Assembly (NCBI GenBank): GCA_037976565.1
Contig: CP137680.1
Coordinates: 29,657,694-29,721,693 of the forward strand
Source of the DNA: Mesocentrotus franciscanus
Taxonomy: Eukaryota > Echinodermata > Echinoidea > Camarodonta > Strongylocentrotidae
Reading direction: 5' to 3'
DNA: 64,000 nt
Shown in pieces: positions 33,201 to 42,870 of this stretch; within the stretch, counting starts at the first letter, position 1; every line of letters starts with the position of its first letter. The notes below the pieces were generated by a model. That model saw only the letters and a program-made list of their open reading frames with translations. It had not been told where the DNA came from and made no database searches. The translations under genes and the position numbers were made by a program.

Positions 33201-34912
33201 TTACCTTTTTCAGTTACAAAGGTAAAACTAGTGTTAAAATACTGACACTGAAGACATAATTTTGATTTATTTCATTAAACTTCAAGTCATTTAAAGATCA
33301 GGTTCATTGATTTTAAAAACTAACTTTATTGTCATTATTGCAAAGGTAACACTTTGATTTGACAAGGTTATCAAAATTCCATGCTCGGAAACATTCGAAG
33401 TAATGATTATTATGAATTACAAAACTCTTAAATACAGCCCTGACATAGCACCTGAAATGCTCTCCGATCGCTGCTGAGATGTGTGACGTCACATGTTGAA
33501 CATGATTTGCACAAGCAGACGATGTCCCATGACATCTCACACATTTTCAGTGCCTGTTTCGTCGTCTTCTCTTCAGTTATTTCTCTTACTTCACTACCGT
33601 CAGACTAAATGTTTAATCTATTGCCTCACTCTAAACCCCGCGCATGGTATTATTTTGATGAAAAATGCACCGATAAAAAATAAAGGAATCCGTCGCTTGT
33701 AAACAAAATAAGACGCCATTGTATTTTCAGCTGCATACACCGCGGTATGTTCGGCGTTTCAAGAGGGAACAAATGCGTCCATGCTTTCATTCCAAGGGGT
33801 TTTAAATTTGAAAGTGTGGTTTCTTTGATTGTTCATTAACCCCTATCCTGTGTATTTACAAACAAAAGAATTTAGTTATCAGAATCGGGGTAATATCCCT
33901 TTTTGAATGGTGTAAAATCCCATCACATTTATATACACTAAACTCATTATAATTTGAGAAATAATAGCATTGCAATTATGTTCATTCTTTATGGGATGTC
34001 GTCTGCTTGGGCAGGATTGGTTCATATTGTGACGGCATTAAAACATCGTTATTTTTCTGGCGAATCTCTCGCATATCCCAGATGCTATGGAGGTGGTTTT
34101 ATTTGTATTTTTATAAATCATCCGATTTGTAGTTGACCTACAACTTGTACGATGGCCATCTATTAGCTTACCAGTTTCTAGTAATATGTTATTTGCCATA
34201 TTTGTGATTTTCTTTGAACCCGCACTTTAATAGAAATGAAGCACACTTTTATCCAGTATAGGAACAAATATTTTGAATGGAGATGAATAGAATTTTCTTT
34301 TTCAAATCAGCAACATAGATATTTTCCTTTTTCGCTTCATTCCTCTGTCAAAATATCATGTAATCTGATGAAAAAGCCATGCATATTGCACAAAGAGTGG
34401 CTAATTAATATAAAAGAGAAAATGAATTTGCAAATGATCATGTGTTGCTAACCCAAAGCATTGAATACTTGTTTCCTATTGATACTCCATTTATCTTTAT
34501 GTATTATGTACTTTAATAGTAGTAGACGGGAGTTAAGTGCAATTCAATTTGTTATTTCACTTCTGTAATTTGGTGACATTCTTGGTAAACAAAAAGATAT
34601 ACTGTATTATAAACACACAAAAATGAAAAAGATCTGGTCTAAACCACACTCTGAATATGTTGTAAAAGATTTGATTCAGAATTTGAGTTCAGAAACAAAA
34701 CTTTTAATTGATAATTTGTTATGTGATATCTTTGCAGGAAAGAGATTGAAGCCCGTGAAGCCGCTTTGAGGAAACGGCACCCATCCTCGGCAGCTAAGCC
34801 ATTCTACTCCAGAAACTTTGACGACAAGAATGACCCACCGGGTGGGTGTGGTCTGGGTGGGGGAGGTGGTGGAGGGGGGCCAAGTCTCTCCTCCAATAGG
34901 CTTGTCTTCTAA
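24089..34912 (+). CDS. USP38: USP38-type ubiquitin-specific protease, whole gene (nine exons)
   Basis: Exons at 24089-24274, 25109-25852, 26346-26445, 27061-27219, 29089-29285, 29965-30058, 30954-31184, 31721-33169 and 34738-34912 give about 1,110 residues; vertebrate USP38 has about 1,040. The protein is a cysteine protease that removes ubiquitin from substrates. Residues 1-440 are a helical amino-terminal region shared with USP35/USP38. The catalytic Cys is near residue 448 (GLVNLGNTCYMNS), the Gln box is SQQDCSEF, two CxxC pairs form the zinc ribbon (CLNC near 681, CDKC near 801), the catalytic His is near 916 (ESGHYYCYA) and the Asn/Asp box is NDSRVT near 967. The Gly-rich tail ending NRLVF is diagnostic of USP38. 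Two joins are out of frame as written (exon 3 and the start of exon 9), so the gene may carry sequence errors or be damaged. Confidence 0.93.
24645..24757 (-). repeat. SINE fragment in USP38 intron 1
   Basis: Read on the minus strand, it matches 296-376: GGATGGTGAC(G/T)TTAAAGGTC, then CCCAGACGTAAATAATCATA and TCTGATTGATACACGTCTG. This shared block defines a dispersed SINE family, here with the tRNA-like head missing. Confidence 0.7.
25109..25852 (+). CDS. USP38: USP38-type gene, exon 2
   Basis: It opens in phase 0 after TTAACAG with IFQAWAKYNP and runs 248 residues to VET before donor GTGAGT. It contains the helical amino-terminal region, including MIDWLSWPS and KFTILIKVTLL, which are strongly conserved in USP38. 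Confidence 0.93.
26346..26445 (+). CDS. USP38: USP38-type gene, exon 3, carries an apparent frameshift
   Basis: The acceptor ATACCAG ends at 26345. Phase 0 gives MLSRLFF, which fits the family's FNRLWF. From the next residues only another frame fits, giving SIVRDCAFQVFSHMLLSFQ and HSPDAFHK up to donor GTAACC. The switch falls at the run of five T at 26361-26365. Two extra T would restore the full family spacing; one T fewer would restore frame with a one-residue gap. No alternative GT-AG pair brings exon 2 into the second frame. Confidence 0.8.
27061..27219 (+). CDS. USP38: USP38-type gene, exon 4
   Basis: 53 residues, phase 0 at both ends. The acceptor is TGAATGTCAG and the donor GTAAGT. 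It encodes ILGQIPELMQRL to YDPLLEALK, matching the VYCLMYHHAGYPELY region of the USP38 helical domain. Confidence 0.92.
27668..27799. repeat. Long near-perfect hairpin in USP38 intron 4
   Basis: Two arms of about 60 bases (27668-27727 and 27734-27799) are complementary over nearly their full length, with a 6-base loop. The arms contain GACTGCTTT, AAATAGTTGTTTTTATACGC and GAAGGTTACAAT. A diverged single arm recurs at 28121-28180. Confidence 0.8.
28121..28180 (+). repeat. Single arm related to the intron 4 hairpin
   Basis: TGCGTATAAAAACAGCCAGT followed by CCTCGAGTATTAAAGCAGT matches the right arm of the hairpin at 27668-27799, and is followed at once by an ATT microsatellite. The preceding 120 bases (28000-28120) are GC-rich, so this may be the end of a longer element. 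Confidence 0.6.
28182..28440 (-). mobile_element. 3' end of a non-LTR retrotransposon, minus strand
   Basis: On the minus strand the segment ends in GGCCTAATAAATAATAATAAT, a poly-adenylation-like AATAAA passing into an AAT tail, typical of non-LTR 3' ends. The rest is untranslated region with paired words CTGTGAGGGCTCAC and GTGAGCCCTGGCC. No coding part was seen. The assignment rests on tail form only. Confidence 0.45.
28461..28490 (+). repeat. AAACTA hexanucleotide array
   Basis: Four to five tandem copies of AAACTA inside USP38 intron 4, preceded by a C-rich stretch. Confidence 0.7.
29089..29285 (+). CDS. USP38: USP38-type gene, exon 5 with catalytic cysteine
   Basis: The acceptor TTTTTTTTCCAG is strong. 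The exon begins DFPRPSET, includes KLKQSAWTSQ and the USP Cys box GLVNLGNTCYMNSVIQALY, with the catalytic Cys codon at 29242-29244. It ends after two bases of a codon (phase 2) at donor GTGAGT. A TGA microsatellite begins 16 bases into the following intron. Confidence 0.95.
29302..29735 (+). repeat. TGA trinucleotide microsatellite in USP38 intron 5
   Basis: About 430 bases of GAT/GAG/GGT-type triplets fill most of the 679-base intron. The poly-Met and poly-Ser open frames across it are repeat artefacts. It begins almost at the splice donor. Confidence 0.92.
29965..30058 (+). CDS. USP38: USP38-type gene, exon 6
   Basis: The acceptor CTCACACAG ends at 29964. The first base completes an Asn codon split by the intron, then FCDDIITYPLFNR to CFAFLTHTQ before donor GTATGT. 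It matches the LFAFLAHTQ helix after the Cys box. Confidence 0.92.
30954..31184 (+). CDS. USP38: USP38-type gene, exon 7
   Basis: It opens in phase 0 with RAAYAPREFLRASRPPWF, then the Gln box SQQDCSEFLKYLLDRL. It ends with a Ser-rich linker (ISSSLSSPSSSS) that is expanded compared with vertebrate USP38. Donor GTAGCT. The acceptor TTATTTAAAG is weaker than the others but is the only one in frame. Confidence 0.92.
31721..33169 (+). CDS. USP38: USP38-type gene, exon 8 (main catalytic exon)
   Basis: One open exon of 483 residues after acceptor CCGTTAG. It holds the zinc-ribbon Cys pairs CLNC and CDKC, the conserved ILIITLLRFSYD strand, the His box with ESGHYYCYA (His codon at 32756-32758) and the NDSRVTSSKFDSFGKV plus RFPRDTAYVLFY blocks. 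It ends ..KDNLHYIQ in phase 0 at donor GTAAGA. Ser-rich stretches lie near 33060-33090. Confidence 0.95.
34738..34912 (+). CDS. USP38: USP38-type gene, exon 9 (terminal exon), start phase inconsistent
   Basis: The only fitting frame reads KEIEAREAALRKRHPSS, then YSRNFDDKNDPPGGCG, a run of Gly and the carboxy terminus NRLVF with stop TAA at 34910-34912. After acceptor TTTGCAG at 34737 the reading frame needs two carried-over bases, but exon 8 ends in phase 0. Either the A-run at 34739-34741 is miscounted (two more A would give E-K-E, as in the family), or the acceptor AAAGAG ending at 34744 is used, giving an in-frame join that lacks about three residues. Confidence 0.85.
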
Positions 34913-37900
34913 GGCACCATTCAAATATGACTCGGCATAAACGCTGCGCCTTTTATTATGATGTAAAGTGTTATACGTGTATTATGCACAGGTCTGGACA
35001 TTTGTTGCAGTTGCCATTCATTTGCAAGTAAAGAAGCCGAGGCATTTTTTGCGGCGGTGTAGCTCGTCATATCTGAACAAGCCTTAAAGGAGTATCTTTC
35101 ATTGGTATCAAAGCTGGTTTTATCTTTCTGTGATATGTACTTAGTATTGGTCATATACGGGTTAATCTATAAAGGCCTATATATTTGAGCTATTTATTCA
35201 GCTATGCTTACTTGTGGGAGCACTTTTCCCTTGCAAGAATAACTTAGGAAGTTCTTATATATTTATTGATAGTATGAAAATATTTTGAAATATGAACTGT
35301 GGAAGGCCAATGGTTTAAATGACTAGTCCCATGTATACACATTCCTGTTTGTAATGTCAGGACATTGAATTTTTAGCTGGGGCTTTGTATTGGGATAATT
35401 TGACTGGTTAAGACAGCAATGTAATTATTGATACATAGATATGTATATCATTAACAAATCCAAGAAAATTACAGCGAGTTCCTCTGCAAATGAAATATCG
35501 GTAGGGCATACAGACATTTGTAAAGAGCTTTTAATTGATACTTTGTCTGCTAAAAGCCAGAAGGGCATTAACTCATATATGTTATCACCGAGTCAATGCC
35601 CTTCTGTCTCTCAACAGACAACTTGATACTAAAGTAATTGTAAGAGGGATTTCTTATTTCATTAGTGAAAGAAACCCATTTGAGTTATTTGAAAACAAGA
35701 ATAAACTGGTCATATGGCAATTGTCTCTAAAATATCAGTTAAAAATTAATGAGTATAATACTGAAAGCAAAGTGTGTCAACTTTGATGCAGAGATCTTTG
35801 ATTTCAATGAAATTTCTCAAAATATCTCATCTCTATTTGGCTTTCAGGCACTATTAAGCCTAGTTAAGATGTGACACAGCAAAGCTGCAGCATTTTTGTA
35901 ATGATGACGTAAAGTGTGATACGCTTCGCATCTCTGTATCTTTCTGTATCACATAGCTCAGTGAATACGTGCAGGACCTTTGCAGTAACCATTCTTTTAC
36001 ATGTAAAAACAACTGCAGCGGCATTTTTGTGTTGGTGAACCAGCTAGCCCTTATAGTGTGTAGAAGGGAATTGTAAACTTAGGTTTAATATTTCTGCTTT
36101 GTCAAACCAATTTTAAATCGGATTGTGCTGGTAAATTTGTGATCTAAGCAAGGAATCCCATATATGTTATACTGGTATGGTATGTTATACTTTTCTCATA
36201 ATCAAACAGAGGATCCCATCAAAGGGGATCAATGCGTATGACCTGCATTTCTTGTGTAGAATTTGTAAAATTGACATTTATTCATCTTTTAACCAGGAAA
36301 TTTTCATTTGTCAAGCCTTTCTTGATTGTGTCATCTCTATAACACAGCCTGTTCATTTTGACTTATTGAAAGCCATATAAAATTAATTCCTAGTTTCTCA
36401 CCCCCTCTTCCCTTTTCTTGGCCCTGCTCATTTTTGTGTTGTTATTTGATAGTTTCATTTTGAAATTAAATAAGAATCTGAGGACATCTAATCAATGTTT
36501 CACAGTGTGCAACAGATTAAATGATTTTGTTATTAGTCAAACGCGATTTGAATTAAGCTAATCTGAATATAATTGAGGTTGAAGCAAATTAACAAATGAT
36601 GTTTTATGTGTGTGAGGAGGATGGGAAAGTGCAATCAATTACAGGCTAATGTAACATTGGACATTATCAGGTCACTTCAAGTGATGATAATAGAAGAAGT
36701 TTGTTACTGCGCTGTGTACAAAAAAGCTATTTTTTGTTAACATTTCAAGGTTAATTGTATATTTGTACCTTTTTGCAAAGTGGGTTATTGGTATGAGATG
36801 AATTAATTTTCCTATTTATTTTATTTTTAACTTCAAAGACCCCGTCAGAAGTGAAAAATGAATTATATATCAACGGGAAGCTTATAAGTCGTAGATTACA
36901 ATAATATGAATTATATGCCATTTTAGTATCTTTTAAGAGTTAGCCTAGCAGCTCTCTGAAAACTCGAAATCTAAAGCTTTGAAAATCGTGAGTTGTTCAC
37001 CTAAAAACTAGCTATCGACTTGATAACACCATCTTGTGTGGAATATGCTTATTAACAAATAATTTGCATTAATTAAGCACAGCTCTTGCCTCAGCTATAT
37101 AGGCGAGCCGATTGGGTCCACATGTTATGACGTCACCGTAACTGCAGCGATTTTACCCGTTGACCTGTAATTTGGAGGAATGCGGAAAATGAGGTTTTCA
37201 TTTGCTTTTAACTGGAAGGGGAAATATTTTGTATTCCTTTATTTTTCTATTCTACGTTCATTCAGCTTTCCATTGATATAAAGGTTGTGTTTCCATCTGA
37301 TAGGGTCTTTAAAAATTTGATCTTTGTTTTATTATTTTCATCAAATTGGCAATGCGGCCGATGTTATCAATCACTATCGTATTTTCCATTTAATGTATAT
37401 GACAAGGTTCATTCACATATCAAGAGGTAAACTGCAACTTTTTTTTTTAGTTTGTAAATTATCATTATAACTGTACACAACAGAGGTCCTGCGCATCTTT
37501 ACTGAGTTCTGTTATAAGGTACATAACTGTAAAGTGTTTTACAATTACGTCATTGTGAGGAGAAAAAAAGGCACAGTTAACCGTGTCCTACCTGAACAAA
37601 ATTTAATAGTATATATCTTCTAGTTGGCAAAAGTTGTTGATTTGAGCTAGGATATTACTCCTATGTGTTGTGAAAATTAAGTAGTATATACCCTCCTTTT
37701 GTCACTATCATATTTATAATGCTATTTGTAAAACAAATTCAATTTTCAACTCCTTGCAAAGCTCAAATTGTCTATTTAGTTTATAAGTATAAACTTAGTG
37801 AATTAATTTGTTGCCCCATGATTGTATAGAAAAATGGTTTATGAGGGTAAGTCATTTTATCCCAACATATTTATTAAGGCAATTTCACTTTTTCAGTGGT

Positions 37901-38571
37901 CTGTTACAAATTTTTGTTCATCTTCTCATGTTTTGCTTCTTTTGCATCTTGGACGTTATTTCACTGTATTACACTGATCTTGTTAATTGTTAAATTTACA
38001 TCTTTACATCTTTCTGATTATTATGAAATTTCATGGTTGAGATATTGATTCTTACATTACATTTATGTACTGATCCATGAATCATATTAAAAGAGATTAT
38101 TGACTTTTACTCTTGACATGTGTATAATTTGTCGTTTAAAAAAACCTATGTTTGCTAATTGGTAGTAGTATACTTATATAATGTATTTCATTCACACAAC
38201 ATGAATTTTACATACTGTATCGCCCTCTACATGTAGACACCAATTGTACGACATATGCTCCAGAGGCAGTTGCTCTATTGTCGAACGTAATATGCTGTTA
38301 AAATCAAATTGCTAACTTCAACCCTGGACTCAACACCATAAAGCCCTAACCCTAACCTATGTTTACTATCAGGACAGAGATTGATCTAATTTGATCACAT
38401 ATCGTTCTCCAAATTGGCAACAATAATATTTTCTTTTAATGCTACATTTTTCTAATAAAATGCAATATCTTTGAAAACAATATACATGGGTAGAAATTTC
38501 ATTGAAAAGTTGAAGAAAAAATTGCAGATTTTTTATCGAAAACAATGATCAATGTATTGAATTTATGGATT
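34913..38571. other. Downstream region and likely 3' untranslated region of USP38
   Basis: AT-rich with no supported gene. A canonical AATAAA at 35700-35705 lies about 790 bases after the stop and is a candidate poly(A) signal. The short hairpin element at 35553-35620 would then fall in the 3' untranslated region. Further downstream nothing is recognised. Confidence 0.45.
35553..35620. repeat. Short hairpin element, clearest copy
   Basis: The left arm AGCCAGAAGGGCATTAACTC and the right arm GAGTCAATGCCCTTCTGTCT pair over 20 bases around a 20-base loop. The same arms, whole or single, recur near 5793, 10049, 10635, 11054/11938, 13651 and 15004, which makes it a dispersed family. Confidence 0.75.
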
Positions 38572-38850
38572 TTAAAGGGGCACTCCACCCTGATATTAAG
38601 TTTTCACTTATCTTATTAAACTTTCACTGACCTGTTCTTCTCATTTTTCTGCTTCTATTAATACCAAACTATCCATTTAAAGCCCATCTGCACTAGTTTG
38701 GCCAGGAGGGATTAGACCTCCCAGCATGGTCACTGATGGGCGGTTATCTCATCAACTCAGCTCTCAATTAACAAAAGAAAAAGAGGATCATGGGGGACCA
38801 ACGGGCACCGCTTAGGCATTGTTAGGCATTCATTACCCTTTCCCTTTTAA
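38572..38850. mobile_element. TTAA-type MITE (AAGGGG-CTCCACCCTG) interrupted by another MITE
   Basis: The left end TTAA plus AGGGGCACTCCACCCTGAT matches the family at 1658 and 59798. The right end TTTCCCTTTTAA closes at 38850. Between them, from TTAA at 38677 to about 38825, lies a truncated copy of the GCACTAGTTTGGCC family. This is a nested insertion of one TTAA-type family into another. Confidence 0.7.
38677..38825. mobile_element. TTAA-type MITE, family GCACTAGTTTGGCC, copy 3 (truncated, nested)
   Basis: It matches 9826-10013 and 13916-14096 from the left TTAA up to GGGCACCGCTTAGGCATTGT, then stops; the right inverted end is missing. It lies inside the element at 38572-38850. Confidence 0.8.
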
Positions 38851-38968
38851 TGATAAACAAGATGATTTATATAGCACAGCTACTATATAAATATCTTCTA
38901 CTGTGCTGGGTGAAAAAAACTCATTATAGTGCTACTTTACAGGCACGTAACCAAATTTTTTTTCCCCT

Positions 38969-39042
38969 CTCTCTCTTCTCTCTCCTTCTACCCTATCTTT
39001 CTCTCTCTCTCTACCCTCTTTCTCTCTCTCTCTAGCTCTCTC
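38969..39042 (+). repeat. CT microsatellite, interrupted
   Basis: CTCT-rich stretch with interruptions (CTCTCTCTTCTCTCTCC and similar). Confidence 0.75.
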
Positions 39043-40368
39043 CTCTTTTCACATGTTACTCTTACATTAATTGTAAAATCCATTAGCAATTAGAACTAAT
39101 CTCAAACTATTTTCTCCCATCTTTTACGATACAAGAGACGAGTACTGAAGCACAAATATTTGGCTCTCATATTGTGGAAGTAAATTTTAACTAAAGATAG
39201 AGCTGATTTTCAACACTGCTTGAATTAAGAAGGAAAGAGTGAGGTGGAGAGAGAGATGGGGCGAGAAAGAGATAAGAGACAGAAAGAGGTGAGATTTAAA
39301 AGCTCTAAGTGCTATATTTCCATATTAAGCTTGCAAATAATTTTCCAGAAGAAAAATCCTGAGTCTTGTTTTACACTACACTAGGTATTATTCTTATAAT
39401 TCAAGGAAACCCAAATTACAAAGCTGGAAAGGATGTTAATTTGGCATAAAAACATTTAATGAATTATGCTATACATCGACTGTTGATTTTCAGATACTGT
39501 ATATACAATTTACAAATTTAACATCATCTTATGAAAGCATCAACAACTCTTCACATTTTATCATAATTCAACCCCCAAAAAAAAAAAAATAGCTGACTGA
39601 TAAGAATCATTTGAGAATCAGAGCTCCTAATCTTATAGAATCAATCAAACACAGCTTACAAAGTATGACTTAGTACAACCTTGTTCTTGCAAATGAAATA
39701 GAGTTGGGATGCATTACGATCGCTGGGATAATGGTGAATCATTGAAAACTTTCCGTTCTATATTTTGCTACATGAAAATTATGATTTAATTTTGATGTAA
39801 TAAATTTCGCCAGACTTCGGAAAATAGCATCTACTTACAAGAAGTCTCTTAAATAAACCAACCATATTGATGTTATTATCATAATCATACTACAATTATT
39901 ATTCTGGTGTTTCATAAATGCAAGTACTATCCTAAATGCACAGGGCTATTAGATCTACAGTCAAGCAAGCATTGAACTTGCAATTCTCCTTTCCTAAGAG
40001 AATCAAGAAGCAAAACAAGTTTACCATTTGAACCTTATCATTACATTGGTTACCCCAAAAAAAAAGTATCAAATAATACAGCCCATCATTGGCAACGTTT
40101 GACTAAATACTTGAACAATCCACTCCCCCATGAAAGAAGATGCCTGTGTCAATGCTCCATAAAAACATCACTTACTGATCCCATCACTGATATTAGTGAT
40201 ATGAGCAAAAAATACTAGCCTGATTCAGATTTGTGATTGCTGATTTATAGAGTGACAACTGATTCTCTAAATAGATTACTCTGAAGAGTAGCTATTTCAT
40301 TGATTAAGTCTCTATGCTGCTCAGGTCCAATGCCTCCTTCCACTGTCTTCGATTTCTTAACATTCCTT

Positions 40369-40374
40369 TTTAAT
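40369..40374 (-). promoter_or_regulatory. Possible poly(A) signal of the hydroxyisourate hydrolase gene
   Basis: ATTAAA on the minus strand lies 45 bases after the stop codon. It is the common variant of the poly(A) hexamer; other sites cannot be excluded. Confidence 0.35.
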
Positions 40375-40418
40375 TTCCTGAGGAACTTCTTCTGCTTTGG
40401 TTCCGACTCAATGGCTAG

Positions 40419-40508
40419 TCAGCTCCCTCTATAGGTGGAGTAGGAGAACGGACTAAGAAGCAGGGGTACATGGTAGTGCTGGTTGACGTCTTCTATTTCA
40501 AACACAAT
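40419..40508 (-). CDS. URAH: Hydroxyisourate hydrolase exon 4
   Basis: Phase 0 after the acceptor TACACTAG (minus strand). It encodes IVFEIEDVNQHYHVPLLL to STYRGS and TGA. It carries the HxH and YRGS active-site motifs. Confidence 0.94.
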   Translation of the reverse strand: MVFEIEDVNQHYHVPLLLSPFSYSTYRGS

Positions 40509-42357
40509 CTAGTGTACAGAACAAAAATAAAGGCAGTTGAGGATTAGTCTTGTGCTACAGTAGTACCATTTCCCACAAAGGTCTGCAGAGTAGGTTATAA
40601 CTGTAACCACCTGTATAGAAAGACCACCTACACTTATAAAACACCATTTTCTGTTTCCCTTGTTACATGTTCCTCATTGAAACCTGTACATAAAGACCAT
40701 CTCCTACCAGTAAAGACCACTCTTCTCGTCTCCCTTGAGTGGTCTTTACATACAGGTTTCACTGTTTTTGTATGCACAACTCACCTCTACAAATGGATAA
40801 AAGCCTTTGATGTTGTTTTCAGTGAAGTAGGAGCCTGTGTCAAAGAAGATCTTGTATACTCCTGGGATGAACTGGTCTGTGGTTAGGAGTCCAGGACATC
40901 TGCCATCTGAGTTTGTTTGTCTAGTAAAATTCAATAGGTTTTCAATCATGTTTAATAGCTTGAAGCACACATTTATTTATGAATAACTGATTTTTGTTGT
41001 CAAAAATATGAAAAATATTTATTAATTGACAATTATAAGACAAGAAATAGTATGAAAGGGCAAATTCCTCTTTCAACATGTAAAATAAAGTAAGATATAC
41101 AATTATAATATTATCAAAAAGTGATCTGTTGGTGTGTAAATAAATAAAGTATAGCAGATCTATTAGTAAAATTATTTGCAGTGTACAATAGATCTATTAC
41201 TACTGTATAGTTAGATAATTATGCAACAAAATTTTGTTCAAATCATATGAATTTGAATGATGAATCACTTGTGAAATTTGTGAAATTTTACAGTGGTAGT
41301 CACTACATATAGTTCTGACACTTTTTCTATTACTGCATTCCTCTCACCCTTCTGAAATCTTCTTCCACTGTCCAGCCATGATGTAGTAGACTTCTATTCT
41401 TAGGTTGGCAGCAGGGGAACCCCTAGCAGTGTCCAGTACATGGCTAGTCAGAGGGCTGTTTGGCTTTCCTCCTGCAGTCTATGAAGAACAAAATGAGAAG
41501 AAAATAATTAAAAAAACAGCCAAAGTCGAAGAGGAAATACAGTAAAAACTGATTTAGCAACCTCCTGGATAGAATATTGGGAATATTTGGTCATGATATG
41601 TGAAGTACTGTACCGGTACATGCTATTGTTATTAAAAATATAAAGTAACACATTTCTCAATAATCAATGGATAAAGAGACTAAACTGATCTAGGTCTATC
41701 TCCTAATTTGAGTAACATATTTTCTTACTCGTTCGCCAGTTCTTTCTCTATGCTCTTACGTTTATATTTAATCCATTTGTTGACCTTCTGATTTTTCTCC
41801 TTTTGTTTTAAAACTAACTTTAGACTGGAGGTCTAACATCCTATCTGAGACTTACCAAAACAAGCATCGAGGCTGAAATGGAACTGGCTAAATAAGCTAT
41901 TTAAACACAAGCAAGCAAACAAACAAACGAAGCAAAACAAAAAAAATAAAGAAAACTAGATTCTACAAAACTAAACAGAACAGAACAAAACAATTCAACA
42001 AAATTACAAGAACAAATACAGAACAGAAAAAAAACAATCAAACAAGCTATCAAGAATTGAATGTTATCATGCAAAAGTGTCAAGCTAAAGTAACAGTTAA
42101 AAAATTCATTTAAATGAATCGTGTCAACAAGACTAGTTTTCACGTCTAACTATACAACACGAATGTCAATATATGGGACCAGAGTTAAGACAGTCTGCAG
42201 CACCCATTATTTTCTTAGATTCACCTAGGTAATTTTTCTATTAGAAAATTGATTCAACTTCGCCTTTTACCTCCACATTCTCGAGGGCAATGTTTCCTTC
42301 AGCTGCAAGAGCTGAGAGATGAGAATTAAGGGCTTCAACACGTTTACAACTCCCCAT
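40419..42357 (-). CDS. URAH: 5-hydroxyisourate hydrolase (transthyretin-like), whole gene
   Basis: Four exons (42357-42271, 41478-41348, 40920-40785, 40508-40419) join in frame into a 147-residue protein. The enzyme hydrolyses 5-hydroxyisourate, the product of urate oxidase, to OHCU in the peroxisomal purine breakdown pathway. Family signatures are SPLTSHVLDTARGSPAANL with the catalytic His, TNSDGRCPGLL, the HYHVPLLLSPFSYSTY stretch with the second His, and the invariant carboxy-terminal YRGS. Residues 6-14 (RVEALNSHL) match the PTS2 consensus R-(L/V/I)-x5-H-L, which fits a peroxisomal enzyme and explains why the protein is about 30 residues longer than PTS2-less homologues. All junctions are GT-AG and no break is seen. 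The YRGS end separates it from true transthyretins. Confidence 0.95.
40679..40760. repeat. Foldback repeat in hydrolase intron 3
   Basis: AAACCTGTACATAAAGACCA at 40679-40698 pairs with TGGTCTTTACATACAGGTTT at 40741-40760. Related AAAGACCAC words occur from 40610 on, so this looks like a short dispersed repeat. Confidence 0.6.
40785..40920 (-). CDS. URAH: Hydroxyisourate hydrolase exon 3
   Basis: It follows acceptor TTTTACTAG (minus strand). Its first base completes a Gly codon begun in exon 2. It encodes QTNSDGRCPGLLTTDQF to KGFYPFVE and ends at donor GTGAGT in phase 0. FFDTGSYF matches the FFDT motif of the family. Confidence 0.94.
41348..41478 (-). CDS. URAH: Hydroxyisourate hydrolase exon 2
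   Basis: Opens in phase 0 after TTCTTCATAG (minus strand). It encodes TAGGKPNSPLTSHVLDTARG and continues to GQWKKISE, then two bases of a Gly codon at donor GTGAGA. It contains the amino-terminal catalytic His motif. Confidence 0.94.
42271..42357 (-). CDS. URAH: Hydroxyisourate hydrolase exon 1 with PTS2 signal
   Basis: The ATG at 42357 starts MGSCKRVEALNSHLSALAAE and runs 29 residues to NVE at donor GTAAAA. The frame continues without stop for a few codons upstream of the ATG. A TAG directly before AAAATAAAATG (minus strand) could be an acceptor, implying an upstream untranslated exon. RVEALNSHL fits PTS2. Confidence 0.87.
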
Positions 42358-42797
42358 TTTATTTTCTACAGTTGGTACAGCTAGTCTTAGAATCAGTCAC
42401 AGCTAATATTTTTCCCCAAACAACCCAGACTGTGTTTCCCCAGTTTTAGAGGGATCAATGGTAAGAATGTTCCTAAACGGTGATAATGATCACCTTCAAA
42501 TTATTATTGTACCCATGCATCATTGCATAAATCATTCTCAAATTAAAACTACACAATACTAAATATGAAAATATCATATTTTATATAAATACATGTTATG
42601 TAATGACTTACTCTTTTCAAGGATGTTTTCCTTTTTCCTCGTTTCTGTTCTTTTGATGTTACCTTCATATGTGGCCATAGCTCTCTATTTTGACAAACTT
42701 GGCACTGTTTTACCTGAGAGAAAGAAAAAAAATCATCGACATATGAACACCTTCTTGGAAATTCCTTTTTTCAATTATTTTACTATCAATATTTTAT

Positions 42798-42870
42798 TAT
42801 TATTATCATTAATCATTATTATTGTTATTATCATTACTATAACAATTATTAATTATTTTTATTTATATTT
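42798..42870 (+). repeat. ATT-rich microsatellite
   Basis: Interrupted ATT/ATC triplets. Just downstream, at 42927-42970, a CT run passes into about nine T and ten G, a composite homopolymer likely to be error-prone in sequencing. Confidence 0.7.

Noticed and set aside
38343..38357. Telomere-like CCCTAACCCTAACC
   Set aside because: Only about two units; too short for an interstitial telomere array.
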